A stretch of 64,000 bases of DNA from Gnetum montanum (GCA_015680685.1 MNCI01023945.1:656304-720303); one strand, 5' to 3'; shown: positions 47,233 to 60,894, counted from the stretch's first letter. Program-made: numbers and translations. Notes: generated by a model from the letters alone, not told the origin.

Positions 47233-49329
47233 TACCCTCATGACTGAATGAAAACTCATCATTGAGTTTCTTACAAGATATTTGGAAGGTATGGGATTAT
47301 TGACTGAACAACAACTAACGATGACATGGAATGACAAACTGAAAGTGCCCAGTGAATAGATCAATAACATATTACAGCATTTGTGTTCATAACCATTATG
47401 GTGAATACTATACATATATGACATCCAGTCCCTCATTTGACATCTTGAAGAGAGAGAGAGAGAGAAAAGAAAATGAGGTGTGTTGTTGCCGATGTCAAAA
47501 ATGTGCACACCGTTGTTCATCCATGGCCGCATAACTTAGCTTGTTCCTTTCGTTAATGCTCTTGCTCTAGTCCATCCTGAGTGCTCCCTCCTATCCTGAT
47601 CCATTATTCATGTGATCGCCATCTGCACACACAACATAATCACGAATTAGCAAGGATAGATAAGATATAATACAGTTGATACCTTGCCTCGATATGAAGT
47701 ACATTGGCTAGTTTGTGGGTATGGCAGATACTAGGTTAAAGGTTTGTAACTAATAACTACCCAAGGTGTAGGGGTGAGATAAGTAATGGAATGGAAAAAA
47801 TTTGCAATAGGCCCCCACAACTAAGAGCGAACCTCTAGTAGCAATAGAATGGAAAATGAAAGAAAAAGGAAGATAAGAGGAATAACAACGGTGAGGCCAA
47901 TAAAAATGCATAGAAGGGAAGAGAAAAAAATGGATGTCATGGATGAGGTGAAACAAGAAATAGTTGAGTGAAAGAAATGTTTTTAAGGAAAATAATTTAA
48001 CAATTGCTCCAAAAAGAAATGCTAGTGGGTCCTCTCTAAAGCAGGCTCATGCCCTTTATGCCCTAAAAAATCCACAAACCAAACAGTCCATAGGCTCTAG
48101 GAATGATATATGGAGACAATAGTTAAGAATTCTCCCACAAGAATTTACCAAAGAATAACAATGTGCCAACCAAGATATAGACTAATCATAAAATCGGTAA
48201 TGAGTTATAATACGGGAAGCAAGATGGAAGAGAAGAGAGAATGGAATGGAATCCCGAAATCAAGGTTGTGTAAAGTCCCTTGTGTATTATGTGGTTAAGG
48301 TAACTTAATAAAATTTATCCAAATCTAGATTAAAACTAACCATAACTAGTGACCTCACATCAACACACTTAACCAACCCATCCTCCTGAAGCAACAAGAA
48401 TGCTTTCACAGAGCAACCACCATTTCAAAAAGATAAGAATAAAGAAATAGGAAGTAAGGGCCTTAGTTAGAGGGAACCTTTAGGCATGGGTGACATATAT
48501 TTCTAGTGCCATAACCAATGCTTGTAGCCCATATTCCTTTATCATGTCTCTAAGGGGTATGATTTGAATTTCCACCCATTTTTTTTCTTTTGAGTGAGAA
48601 CCATACCATGTAAAGATTTATTTGATTTATTCAACTTCCTGATATTAGTTGACAACGGAATGGCAGAAATCCTATTAAAAAACATCCAAGCACCCAAGAG
48701 AATAGCTAGCACAAATGCATTGAATCCCCTTGAAGTCACACCCTTTTCAGTCCATTTGAACCTTTCCTTGGTTTGAAGAATACCAAGCCACAAATTCATT
48801 AATAGGTTTGATTAGAAAAAAGGGATAGTACACTTCCAAAACAAAGGGAGACCATACAGTTGTATGGATGAATGGATGACATGGATTCATTGCTTGTTTT
48901 ATCAAAAGAAACCATATCTTAGCATTAACATTAAAAGTCAAAGGTAAAAACCAAATATTAGTAATCAACACCATTATAGTACAACCCACCATCATGAGCA
49001 CTTATTATGTAATAAGTGAGAATAAATCAAAAAAAATGTAATAGAGAAAGAAATAGTAAAAATGTTAATGATGGTATAAAAAAAATAAGAAAAAATGAAA
49101 AATGTGTTAAACAAAAATGTATAAAACAAAACAAAATAAAAGAAACTGAGAGCTTAGAATAATTAGCATTGGTGGCCATCTCCCCCACGACTGAGTTGGA
49201 ATGAAGAGATCTGAAATAATGAGCAAGGTTGTTCATCAACAGAGGTAGTGTTAGTACTAGCCATTTTGGGCTCATGGAAAGGTTTGATTTGCTGGATGTT
49301 GACCTATAATTTCTTATCTAGGCTTCCAG
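47233..49329 (-). other. element B post-pol region
   Basis: It matches the post-pol region of element A in order: second polypurine motif (49176-49195), a hydrophobic peptide remnant (about 48650-48760, FVLAILLGAWMF), the intron-like stretch (47623-47682), a CT tract (about 47452-47470) and the 3' polypurine tract at 47233. No long open frame and no recognisable envelope gene are present. Confidence 0.6.
47623..47682 (-). other. intron-like GT-AG stretch (element B)
   Basis: GTATCAACTG at the start and TGTGTGTGCAG at the end, 60 bases, with TTGCTAAT inside. The outside bases CAAG and ATGG match element A. Confidence 0.4.
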
Positions 49330-50340
49330 GTTCATAGATCATCATGGTCCTTGATGGAAAAGTTTCATGAATGATATAAGGTCCTTCCCACAGCATTTGA
49401 AATATATTTCATTGTGGCACATGTGTGGGATTCTAATAAAGAACCCTATCTCTTGGTTGGTATTTGACTTTCCTAATTCTTAGGTCATAACATTGTTTGT
49501 TGAAGGCCTTATGCAATTTGTTGGATGACAGGGCGACTAATCAATTTTCATCTAGCAAGTTAAGATTCATTAACTATTCTTTCTGTGCTAGACTGAGGTC
49601 AAGGTTAAGGTCACATGATGTAGATAGTGTATGGAGCTCAGCTTGGATAGGAAGTGTTGGAAGTTTACCGTACACTAACTCATAGAAAGAGTGGCCTATA
49701 GGGAGTTTCCATGTGGAGTGATAGGCCCAAAGAGCATCGTTTAGTTTGGTGCTCCAATCTCGCCTATATTTGCTAATGGTTCATGTTAAAATTTTTGTGA
49801 TTTTTCTATTGGTGACTTCAGATTGACCATTCGCTTGAGAATGATATGGTGTAGTCAGTTTATGCTCAACTCCTAAGCGTTGCATCAACTTCTGAAAAGT
49901 CGCACCTATAAAATGTATACCATTATCAGAAATAAGTGCACGAGGCACACCAAACCTGTTTATGATTTTTTGTTGAACAAATTGTACAGCGGTAGATGAT
50001 GTATAGTCAGTAACGGTGGCTACTTCTGCCCATTTTGTTAAATAGTCAATAGCAACAACAATGTATGCTTTTCCATTGGACATCGATGTAATAGGCCCCA
50101 TAAAATCAATACCCCATATGTTGAAGGGTTCTAAAGGTTGAATCCATTATTGTGAATCCTTCATTCTAGCAATCATTCCCTCATCGCATTGGCAATGCTC
50201 ACAAGATTGGACAAAATGATGGGCATCTTGAAATAATGTAGGCCAATAATATCTTGCAAGCAATATTTTAATGGATATTCATCTCCTAGCGTAATGACCC
50301 CTACAAGGGCCCTCATGAGTGTCTTAGAGAACTTGCAATT
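49330..50340 (-). pseudogene. integrase of element B
   Basis: The zinc-binding part is near 50150-50340 (HHFVQSCEHCQC). The core is at 49781-50133, with the first Asp in [11 protein letters not shown], the second in LISDNGIHF and the Glu in GQSEVTNRK, so the DDE triad can be read. The C-terminal part, to about 49330, includes KLNDALWAYHSTWKLPIG and the conserved RIRKVKYQPRDRVLY. No chromodomain is seen. Several stops fall in the zinc and C-terminal parts, but the core itself is open for 107 codons. Confidence 0.85.
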
Positions 50341-50569
50341 GATCTACATCGAGAACACACCATTAAACCAAGCCATCAAAACATACCTTGTAAAGGTGTC
50401 CATTGATTTCCATGAAATGTTTGCCTCGGTGGAGAAACTATTATTTCTTTTTAACATCCAGCCCTTGTGGTGTTTCTTGTGTAAGAAGATAAGTAAGAAT
50501 GCTACTATACTAGTTTGTATTTGTGGGTGATTGATTGTTTATTACACCTGCAAAGAGGAGTTCATCAGG

Positions 50570-51165
50570 GAAGCGATCAGAAATTAGGTATTTGTCCTCT
50601 TTGTTGTCCCATCGCAACTAAGATAAATGATCAGCAAAAACATTCTTGGTACATCTATGATCTACTATTGTGAGATTGAACTCTTGCAAAATCACAAGCC
50701 ATCATATGATGCAAGGGCTCACCGTTGGTTTATTCATAAGGAATTGAGTCGCACTATGATCTATGTGCACGAATACCTTATAGCCTAATACATAGTGCCT
50801 GAATTTCTCTAGTGCAAACACCACAACCATAAACTCTTTTTCTATTGTGATATAGTTGAGTTGTACACTAGCAATACTTCAACTTGCACAATGAATGTAA
50901 TAGAGATTTTTGTGCTCATCTAACTATGTAAGTACGACTCCTAAAGCAAAACTGGACACGTAAAAGGATACGTCCCAGAATGGTCTGAACCAGTCAAGAG
51001 CTTGTAGAATGGGTGTTTCTATGAGCTTCTACTTCAAGGTTTGGAAAGCTAACTCACATTCCTTGGTCCATTCAAAGGATACGTCCTTTTTCATTAATTC
51101 TACCAATAGTTTTGCAATCTTTGAAAATTTCTTGATGAAGCGTCTATAATATCTAGTATGTCCAA
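50570..51165 (-). pseudogene. RNase H domain of element B
   Basis: The minus strand reads EKEFMVVVFALEKFRHYVLG near 50780-50845, VHIDHSA with the Asp kept (element A has Asn), and a final DHLS near 50615. Stops fall in at least three places. Confidence 0.75.
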
Positions 51166-51172
51166 GAAATGA

Positions 51173-51930
51173 TCAAACATCTTTTACAGTTTCAGGTTGA
51201 TGAGTGATACCTTGGATGACTTTAATTTTTTTAGGATCTACCTTTATCCTTGTTTGTGAAATTTTATGCCCTAATACAATGCCCTCTTGGGCCATTAAGT
51301 GGCTTTTTGGCCAATTGAGCCTTAGGTTGGTTCCAACACATTTTTTTAGTACTTGCTCTAATTGGTCCAATGCTTATTCAAAGTTCACTCCATAGGTGGA
51401 GAAATCATCCATAAAAACCTCCACACCATTCCCTATTTGCTGCTGAAATATACTAAGAACTAGATTTTGAAACGTTTCTGGAGCATTACACAAGCCAAAA
51501 AACATCTACCTATATGCAAATGTTCCTCAAGAACTCATGAATGTAGTTTTGGCTTGGTCTTCTAGTCTTATTTGGATTTGATTGTACCCACTGTAACCAT
51601 CTAGAAAACTATAGTAACAATGTCCTACAATGGTATCTAAGACTTGGTCAACGAATGGCAATGGGAAATGATCTTTAAATGTTGCATGTTCAATAGCCTA
51701 AAGTTTATACACATCCTCCATTTACCACTTTTTTTTGGACATAATGACTAATGGACTAAGCCATTCACTATCAACAATGGGGTAGATGAACTCGGCCTTT
51801 AGACCTTGTTCAATTTCTTCCTTAACTACTTGCTTAAGCTTTGGGTTTAGTCTTCTTTGTGGTTGTCATTGAGGCTTCATAGAGGGGTCAATGTAGATTC
51901 TATGTTGGCATATCCTAGGATCTATTCTAG
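51173..51930 (-). pseudogene. reverse transcriptase of element B
   Basis: Near its start it reads ICQHRIYIDPSMKPQ (about 51870-51915) and LNPKLKQVVKEEIEQ, then EWLSPLVIM. The paired Asp motif FMDDFSTYG is intact (Asp codons at 51404-51409). The connection region at 51173-51370 has EGIVLGHKIS. Frameshifts around 51690-51730 and scattered stops inactivate it. It lacks the deletion of about 14 bases that changes frame in element A before this domain. Confidence 0.85.
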
Positions 51931-52330
51931 TTAATTCAGGATATGACCAAGCAAAGACTTTTGACCATTTATTTACCATCTTCAGCTGTCTTTTTTTTTT
52001 GTTGAGCAGTGAGCTTAGCATTAATGATTACCAATTTTCCATTCTTAAGAAATGCATACTCCATACTAGTGGGTAATGATTTTAATTCAAGGGGATCTTG
52101 CTTAAACTCGTTAAGGATTTCCAACTCCCCTAGTTGATATTTTCAGTGTTAGTACTTGGAAGTTGGCAATGGACTTGCTCTAATGCATCTATGCTATCGA
52201 TATAGGCACAAGTCAAGCTCTCAGTTGGTTCCATGAATAAAGTTAAATTACTCTCTAGGTCAGTTGTCAGCCACTGGGTGCCTTCCTGTCTTGTGGCTGC
52301 TATATACAGGCATGTTTGTATGTCAGTTAC

Positions 52331-52810
52331 TTATGCACACTGGTTGCATGTAGGCAATGTTAAGTATTGTACAAACCATGACTTCTGCACACAGTTGCAC
52401 CCTATGTCACTGTATGCAATACATGGAACTTTCTTCTTCTCAATATTTCCAAATGCATTTTCTTTTGATATCTCTAGGGAAAGATCATGTATTCCTAGGC
52501 ATGCATCAATCGTACTTAGCCATGCTCTTCCCATTATGATTGGGAAGTCCCCCTTGTAGTTGTTAACTTGAATCACTAGAAAATCGGCTAGATACAACCA
52601 TCCATAAATAATGGTGATAACATCCTCCACTAGTCCCAATGGAACAGTGATGGATTGGTCAGCCAACTCTAAAAAATTGTTACTCTTCTTTAGCAAAGGT
52701 AGGTTCTAGGCTTTATACATTTCCTAGGATATCAAATTAACACCAGATCCTGAATCCAAAAGAGCTTTACAAGGCTCATTTCCAGCAATTTACAAATAAA
52801 TAAGAGGACT
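52331..52810 (-). pseudogene. protease of element B
   Basis: The active-site DSG is at 52748-52756 in ALLDSGSGVNLIS. The C-terminal block PIIMGRAWLSTIDA lies in the open 121-codon stretch at 52331-52696. It shares the gag frame set at 55408. A stop lies just after the active-site block. Confidence 0.85.
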
Positions 52811-55408
52811 TCTGGGATCAGAGAATTTCCTAGGAATATGACCAGCTTTAATCTAATCAATGATGGCATGGGTTAACATAATAGTATGCGTTGAGTGTAG
52901 CTTTTGATTCAAAGGAAGCTCCAAAGATTGAAACGATGATAAGGCATTTGGATAATTAGTCGCTTGTGGTTGTAAGGACTTGGTTGGACTGTTGGTTCTA
53001 AAGAAAGGTCTCTTCTTTGATCGATTTTCTAAACCAGTAGTAGGTTGAAGATTGACAGTCCTTGTAGTGTTATGTTGCTACAGCTGGGTAGGAAGCTTGC
53101 CCTGCATAGTTGGAGCAGGTGGTAATGGAGCCAAGGATGGAAGAGATGCAAAAAAATGAGAAGGATAGTACGTATGTGGAACATCACCCTAAGAAGAAGA
53201 AGTTCTATAGTACTCGGGGGTCTGGTAGTGAGGCTGAAGAGCAATGTGACTAGTAGAGTCACGTGGAGAGATCGATTGTTGAATGTAATACCCATATGGA
53301 TCAAGTTGATGGCAAGGGTACTATTGACATGGTGGTGGAATTCCCCATGGTTGTGGGTGTTGCCACCATTGATGTTGTTCATTCAGTTGTGGTGGAGATC
53401 CACTCAGATAATATGTCAAAGGTTGGTGGAACTTCCTTGGGTTACCTTCAGGATAAGGTAACCTTCTAGGTGTTTGTTGTTTGTTTAGTCATGGGTTTAG
53501 TGCATACACCTTAGACTCTTGTAGATGTGTTGGGCAACATCCCTTAGGATGGTCATATTGGCAAATCTCACATCTTTCATTATTTTCTGTGTCCAAATCC
53601 AAAACTTCTTTAATGACAGCAACCTTGCCCTTACCCTTGTTACGTGCATACTCAACTTCTTTCTTTTTCCTTCTCTCTTAGTTGCTACTTTGTTCTCTAG
53701 GCTCCTCTACTATTTTTAGGATAGTTTGAAATTTTTCATCTAGGGAGTTCCACATTTGATCTACCTTTGTCAATACTTCTGATGCAAATTTTTGAATGAG
53801 CAAAGTCTTTCTATTCACCATCTCTTCAAGTGGTGACTCTTCTTCATCTTCGCAAAATATAATTCCCTTCTTTTGGAAGGAAGGATCTCTGTTGTACTCC
53901 TCTACACTTTTTCTTTTCCTCAACTTGCCTTCCTCCTTGGCAACTTGCTCCAACAATCTTTGTATTTGATGGACTTTGAGCTCAGATAGCCTTCCTTGGG
54001 CATAAGTCCCAAGGGTTCTTCGCATTTCGTACCTAAGCCCATCTATGAGATGACGTAGTTGTTCCTTTTGCGAGTAACCATGGCCAGGGCAACGATGTAA
54101 TAATGAATAATATTAGCCCATGGTAGCATCCAAGGGTTCGTGTTCTCCTTATTTCCATCCTTAGATTTGCTTATGCAAGTTGGACACTTAGGAGTACGTT
54201 TGATACTTATCGTTGAATAGCTCCAACATGGTACTCCATCGATGAATGGATTCCAGTTCTAAGAACCAGTACCAGCTTTCTGCTTCCTTGATCAATGTCT
54301 GTGGAAGAAACTTTAGCTTTTTCCACTCATTTTCTATATTCTACAAGGCACATGCATCATGGAATGCTTGTAAATGATTTTGAGGATAAGCATTGTATCC
54401 CCCTTCAAATCATGGGATGTTATTCATGTCTAGTCTTTTGATCCTACTATCTTTCTGGTGCCTTGTTGGGATCCTAATAGCCTCTATTATATTTAACATA
54501 CCTTGGGTGGCAAGTAGAGGTTCATCATGATCATGCTACCTATGGCAACTAAGATGCCTATGCTATTCTGTACTCTCCCTTCTTTTGTGATGTGTCTCTC
54601 TGGAATGCCCTCACCTCCTTTCTCTACTATTTTGTCGGTGATTTCTATCTTGCCTACCATTGTCCTCATGGTCTTGCCCTTTGTAACTTTGTTTAGATCT
54701 TGGAGAAGAGGGGAAAGAAGATGATGAAGGTGAAGAGGAAGGAGGACTATCACCATGATGATGCCTATCACCTTCTCTTTGGTGGTTGCAGCCTCAGTCA
54801 CGGTCATGATCGGAATGTCCATCATTTTCATGAGTTCATGTTCCTTTTCCGAACCCTTTGTATCCATTGGCATTAGAACCTGGGTTATGAATAGTTGAGT
54901 AAAGATTTTGATACTCAGCTCCTTGACCAAAGTTAGGGAGAGGAACATCGTTTTGTGGAAAACCTCCTGAGACAGGTTCATCACCATTGTTTTCACTTAG
55001 CACATATAGGACATCCTAAGATCACTTCCCCTTCACAGATTTGTAATGTCTCTCCTATTGTAGATCCCTTTGGCATTGTGCCTCCATGGGTCAATACTCT
55101 CTTGAATCTTGTTCATGCACAATGTACTATAACTATAAGTGTTGCATACCAATTCGTGTGAGAGAATGAAGAAGCATGCTCGAGATTGAGTGATCGGGAG
55201 GTAACACTATGTTACCTTCTAAATTACGTCATTGTAGATGTTCATCCTGGTGGAGGATAAAGGTAAATTTTAGTACATACTCATCAGGATGAGCGTATAC
55301 CATGCGAAACTGTTGGGACACTGGTGGATCATCATGTGCACCTTTCCTCTGATTGTTCATGGTATCGGACCTAGTTGGTGAAGCACTCTCATAAGAAGAA
55401 GGAGACAT
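52811..55408 (-). pseudogene. gag of element B
   Basis: The ATG is at 55408, 119 bases from the LTR as in element A. The gag core is near 54150-54420 and the conserved RRTLGTYAQGRLSEL lies in the open stretch at 53678-54025. Unlike element A it keeps a zinc knuckle at about 53533-53572 (CEICQYDHPKGCC, a C-x2-C-x3-H-x4-C spacing) and a long Pro/Gln/His-rich linker before the protease. Stops are scattered through the frame. The 167-codon open frame at 54493-54996 is out of frame with gag and not counted. Confidence 0.85.
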
Positions 55409-55507
55409 GATTGATTACTTCTAGTGATTGTAGGATAGCTAACTTTAAGGGTTTGTTCCAATGATGGAAAGATTTCCTAAGTTCTAATTAGTGCACAAAC
55501 AACAAAA

Positions 55508-55525
55508 TCCCCAACAACAGTGCCA
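55508..55525 (-). promoter_or_regulatory. primer binding site of element B
   Basis: TGGCACTGTTGTTGGGGA lies one base from the LTR. It is of tRNA-Asp type with three or four changes. Confidence 0.8.
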
Positions 55526-55526
55526 A

Positions 55527-56377
55527 TGATGAGTGGCAAGGTACCCCTATGCCCAATCATACAAATATGAGCATTCACACATGATTTGGTTGAACTCCAA
55601 GGATTAAGTGCTTATGCACCTATGCAAAACAAGGATGAGCTATGTAGTAATTGTCTTCCCAAGCTTACTTGTAAGGCACAATTGTATGGTTAAGTAAACT
55701 TGAGGTGTATGATTTTTATGTTTTTCTTTTATATTTTATATCTTGGTCTTCTAAGTGTGTGCAATGAAAATATTTAATTAACTAATGGATTTTTTAACTC
55801 TAATATGAATCAAATCCTAACACTAGCATCCATTCCCACTCTCCGGACACATCTTGAACTAGTGTAACACTACTAGGATTACCAAATGCTAGTCGTTATT
55901 GGGTAACCAAGTGTTCCACGTATGCTCGAAGTGGTCGTGCTGAGTGTGCTAATTCATTGTTAATTGATAATTAATAATTCTACGGAAATAACATTAATTA
56001 ACTACTGAAAGCATCCAATAATAGTAAACAACATTAAATGCAATAATTAAGCTATTCTGAATGTTGCAAGGTTTATCACAAAGTTCATCTTTATTTTTGG
56101 ACACAAGGTGTGCTCAGGTACACAATGCTCGAATAAAGATCCGTTTACTCTATGACTCCTACTATGGGCACTCAAAAATAATTCTAAATCTGGAATAGAA
56201 AAATTACAAGAGTTCGACTAAGGGACTAAAAAAACTATTCCCCAGACCAAGCGCCCTTGTCTCTTATTTATAGCCAATGAGACAGGCTCCGACATCGCAT
56301 ATCTGATGTCACGTATCAAATAATGAGGGTTCAATATTGTGGGTCCGATATCAGGTCGATTATTTGGTGGCTCATCA
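55527..56377 (-). mobile_element. element B 5' LTR (fourth in chain)
   Basis: This LTR is 851 bp, with TATAAATAAG at 56263-56272. It is slightly longer than the other three because it keeps a stretch near 55590-55630 that resembles the element A LTR. It is followed by ACACA in the tandem repeat, but no partner duplication can be sought because the other end of the chain is truncated. Confidence 0.9.
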
Positions 56378-56477
56378 ACACATTAGCAAAAACTAGAATA
56401 AATTCCATAATTAAGCATGCTCATCTTAAAGTAGTACAGTGATGGCTAACCTCATGAAAAGTTTCATTTTTAGGTCC
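56378..56477 (+). repeat. 5S rRNA-derived segment at the element B border
   Basis: AATTAAGCATGCTCATC and AAAGTAGTACAGTGATGG are kept. The segment begins right at the LTR end, so its first bases may be lost. Confidence 0.7.
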
Positions 56478-57927
56478 AAAATTTTGGACTTTGGAAGTAA
56501 TAACTTTTGATTCTAGACATATTTTTTTGGCAAAAGAAGAGTCATTTCCTACATTTTTCAACATCATGTAAAAAAAAGCAATGTAAGAAGATGGAATTAG
56601 GAATTAAACCCAAGACCTCCTAATTATTAACCTCAACATCTTATGCCTCATATAGCTAAACACCAAAGCCAAGCTTTTGCTTATTGAAACATTAATATAC
56701 TTTAATTTTGTTTACCTCTTTTCATTACTAAATAATAATAATAAATATATTAAGAAAAGAAATTAAAATTTAAGCATTGACCCTAATCCTTAGGGTCAAG
56801 GCCAGCCAATCACTATTATTAATTATGCACTATTAGCCATGTAGTTCCATGGCATTTCCATGTTTTCTAGAGCCATGTACATTTCTTCTGCCAAGCCTCA
56901 ACACCATCATGCCACTCAGGTCACTATTACACTACCTCTACTCTATCATGTTGTTGCTTCCACACTATCTGGTCATGCAACTACTACATCATTATAAAAA
57001 AAGTCCTTGTTTGCAACTTGTGTAGCCCTTCCAGGGCCCTTACTTCCTTATCATCCTCATGTATCTTCGGATCTACTACCATGATACCATAAGGCATCAG
57101 AGTAGGCCACCACCAATAGACCTAGCTTACCATGAGCATTGCCAACCATGCCATCCACTTCAATGAAAGGGCATTAATTGTGATCAAGTAGAAATAGAAG
57201 AAAACCTCTCATCTATCATAGTCATGCCTCTCCATTGTAACTATGCTTCACACATATCTGATGTGGTCTATCATCTTGTGCCACCTTCTTGTAGCATTGT
57301 GCACTATTTCACCCTTCCTCCACTGCATGTTACTGTTCTCTATTCCACACTCTTCATGTCCTATTATCCTATGTCATGCTTGCCAAACACCATGTGCTAC
57401 TACTGTACTAATTTCATCCATACTTGCCTATGGCTCCTACCTCCAATGCCATCCTCTACATTTTATATCATGCTACTACACATGCCATTTTTCTTATTAC
57501 CTCTACCTTCATCACTATTTCATTTACCTCTACTATCACTAAAAGCCCCATCAGAAATTTTGGCAATTCATTATAATTGTATACATCATTGGCACCATAA
57601 AATCCTAACCCTAATTTCCAGAGAGTTGTGTGAATACTACTAATGCTCTAAAATCCTACCTCACATGGAGCTAGTGGATACCACTAGTGCCATAAAATCC
57701 CTTAGAGCTCCAATGGACATAGCTTATGTTGTATAATCCTATCTTCCATGGTATTCAAACAAACACCATTGACCTAAATCCTTGGTATGTTCAAGAATGG
57801 AAAATGTTTTTGTCAATTAATAAAAAATTCAAATATTTTTCCATTAATGATAATTTTAAACATGTCAAAAATAGGTAGTACAATTTAAATTTAAAAATGT
57901 GAAAAAAAATATTTAAAAATGAAATTT

Positions 57928-58028
57928 GGTGAATTAGTGGAAACTACAATAAAAATTCCATAATTAAGAACCCTCATCTGGAGTAGTACTGGGATGCATG
58001 ATCTCAAGAAGTCTAGTTTTTTGTTACC
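57928..58028 (+). repeat. 5S rRNA-derived segment
   Basis: GGAGTAGTACTGGGATGCAT and CTCAAGAAGTC are kept. Confidence 0.72.
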
Positions 58029-59416
58029 AAAGTTTTGGACTTTGAAAGTCATAACTTCTAATTTTAGATGCCTTTTTTGACAAGCAAGAGCCTTTTTCTA
58101 TATATTTCAACCTCACATTAAAAAAATTTAATGTTAAAAACATAGGGCTAGTAATCATACCCAAGACCTAAATATTAACCTCAACATCTTATGCTTCATA
58201 TAGCTAACCACCAAAGCTAAGATTTTGCTTATCAAAAAATTATTATACTTTAATTATATTTAACTATATTCATTAATAAAATAATAATAATAATAATATT
58301 TAAAGATAAAAAATTTATATTTGGGCTTTAGCACTAGTCCTTAGAATCAGGGCCAACTAGCCACTATGGTTGGCTATGCACTATTGATTGTGCAACCCTA
58401 TGCAATAGCACTATGTTGTTTCCATTTCATCTGCCACCACCCACATGCCTTATTCTAAGCATTGGCCCTATCATGTCACTCTAGCCACTATTGTGGCATC
58501 TCTCTTCCACCATGTCATTCTTGTTGCACTACCTAGCCCTACCACCATTACAACCAACCTTTTTTTGTGGCCCATATAGCCCTTTCATGGTCCTTGAATC
58601 TTCACCACCCTCATTTTCATCTATGCATGCTATAATTGGTAGGGTTGGCTTAGTTACGGAAGGCCATTGCCAGCAGGGTTGGCTTATTGTAGGCATTGTT
58701 GTTCTCACTATGCTCTACCATCTTCTATAGCAATAGGTCATCAATTACGGCCTTGCACCATACTTGTGAGCCTCTGCTATGTGCCATTTCATCTTTCCTT
58801 CACTAGCATGTCATCATTCCATGTAAACCATGCTATCATTCCTCAATGATTTCCTGTGCATCACTATCCTCTATTCTACGCTCTTCATGTCCTATTATCC
58901 TATGCCATTCTTGCCAAGCATCACATCCTACTATTGCACTAATTTTAACCATGCCTACTTCCATAGCCTACACTCTAGCTTCATTCATATTTTCATCACC
59001 ACTAAAAACTCTACAAGTTTCAATAGTCTTTGTGATCATGAAAATAATTAGAACTATAAAATCCTATCTTTCATTGACCTCCATGAACACTGCCAATGTT
59101 ATTGCCTCCCATGGAGCCTCGTGGAAAGCTCCAATTCCATAAAATCCTACCTCCCATGGAATTTTCCAAACATTGTCAGAACTATAAAATCCTATCTCCC
59201 ATAGAGCTCTAATAGACAATGTTGGTACTGTAAAATCTTATCTTTCATGGAGCTCTAATGGATATCACTAGCCTACTCCTTGGCAATTTTGGTAACATAA
59301 AACTTTTTTGTTAATTAACAATTTTTTTTAATTTTTCTGTTAATTAATGAAAATTTCAAAGACATTAAAAAAATTTAAATTTAAAAACATGTAGAAAATT
59401 TTCAAAAATAAAATTT

Positions 59417-59510
59417 TATGCATTGAAACTTACTAGGATAAAAACTTTGTAATTATGCACATTCATCCTAGAGTAGGCTGACCTCTTAAGAAGTGTCATT
59501 TTCCATGCCC
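59417..59510 (+). repeat. 5S rRNA-derived segment, internal deletion
   Basis: CCTAGAGTAG joins directly to GCTGACCTCTTAAGAAGT. About ten bases of the intermediate element are missing. Confidence 0.68.
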
Positions 59511-59633
59511 AAAGTTTTAAACATTGAAAGCCATAACATTTGATTTTGGATGCCTTTTTTACTTAACAAAGAGTCATTTTCTACAAATGTAAACCTCTTG
59601 TAAAAAAAACTTAATGTTAAAGAATTGGTATTG

Positions 59634-59644
59634 GGAATCGAACC
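59634..59644 (-). promoter_or_regulatory. perfect Pol III B box in tRNA-like segment
   Basis: On the minus strand it reads GGTTCGATTCC after GTCTTG. In this forward array it faces the 5S-derived segment at 59417-59510. Confidence 0.6.
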
Positions 59645-60789
59645 CAAGACATCTGAATTATTAACCTCAACATCTCATGCTTCATATAACTAATCACTAG
59701 AGCCAAGATTTTTCTTGTCAAAAATTAATATAATTTAATTATATTGAACTCTTTTTGTTAATAAAATAATAATAATAAATATATATAAAGAAAATATTTT
59801 ATTTTGGGTTTTGACCCTAACCTTTAGATTTAGGGCTAGCCAACTATTGTGGACAGCTATACACCATTGGCTGTTCCTTCCCATGCAACAACCCTATGCT
59901 ATTTTTATATTATTTGCCATTGTTTACATGTCCTCTACCAAGCCTTGGCCTCTCCATCCCACTTTAATCATTTTTATGTCATCTCTCTTCTACTATGTTG
60001 TTCTTGTCGTACTACCTAACCTTGTTGCTACTATGCTATTATAACCAATCCTTGTTTGTTTTCCATACAATCCTTCCATGGTCCTCCCTTCCTTGTCATC
60101 CTTAACTTCCTCTATGCTTGCCATTTCTAGTAGGTCAGCTTCACTATGGCACAACTACTTTACTGCCATGAGCATTACAATAGGGCTAGCTTACCATGAA
60201 CATAGTTGACATTGCTTTCTTCTTCCATTCTATGTAGTTGCAAGCCACTAATTATAGCAAAGCAACAATAAGAGAAATTCTTGTGGCCATTGTAGTTATG
60301 GTCCTTTACTATAGCCATTCTTCCAATGTATATAGTGTGGCCTACCACCTTGCATTACCTTTTCATCACCATTGCATGTTGTTTCACTCTAGCTTCACTA
60401 TGTGCATCGTTATCCCATGCAACTTGCGCTATCTTTCCTCTATCACTACTCATGCATCACTATCCTCTATTCTACATTCTTCATGCCCTATCATCCTATG
60501 CTATCTTTTGCATGCACCACACCCTAATGTTGCACTGATCTTATCCAAAAATACTTATGCATCCTACACTCTAGCACTGTTCTTCATGTTTTGTGGCATT
60601 TTCCCGCTACCTTGTATACCATTCTTGCTACCAACTATGCCCTCATCATCACTACCTTTATCTTCCATGTCATTGAAAATATCATTCGAAATTTTAGTAG
60701 TCCATGATGATGGAAATTTCAAACATGTAAAAAATAGGAAATAAAATTTATATTTGAAAATATGAAGAATATTTTCAGAAAAAAAAAAT

Positions 60790-60894
60790 TAGTATGTTGG
60801 CAACAACTAGGATAAAAATTACATGATTAAGCATGCTCATCTTGAAGTAGTACTCGGATGGATGATCTCTTTGAAAGTCTTATATTTCATGACC
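60790..60894 (+). repeat. 5S rRNA-derived segment
   Basis: GATTAAGCATGCTCATC and GAAGTAGTACTCGGATGGAT are kept. The C-box end has decayed. Confidence 0.75.

Noticed and set aside
54493-54996. 167-codon minus-strand open frame inside element B
   Set aside because: It is out of frame with gag (start 55408), whose own frame shows the conserved residues shared with element A. It is a shadow of gag.
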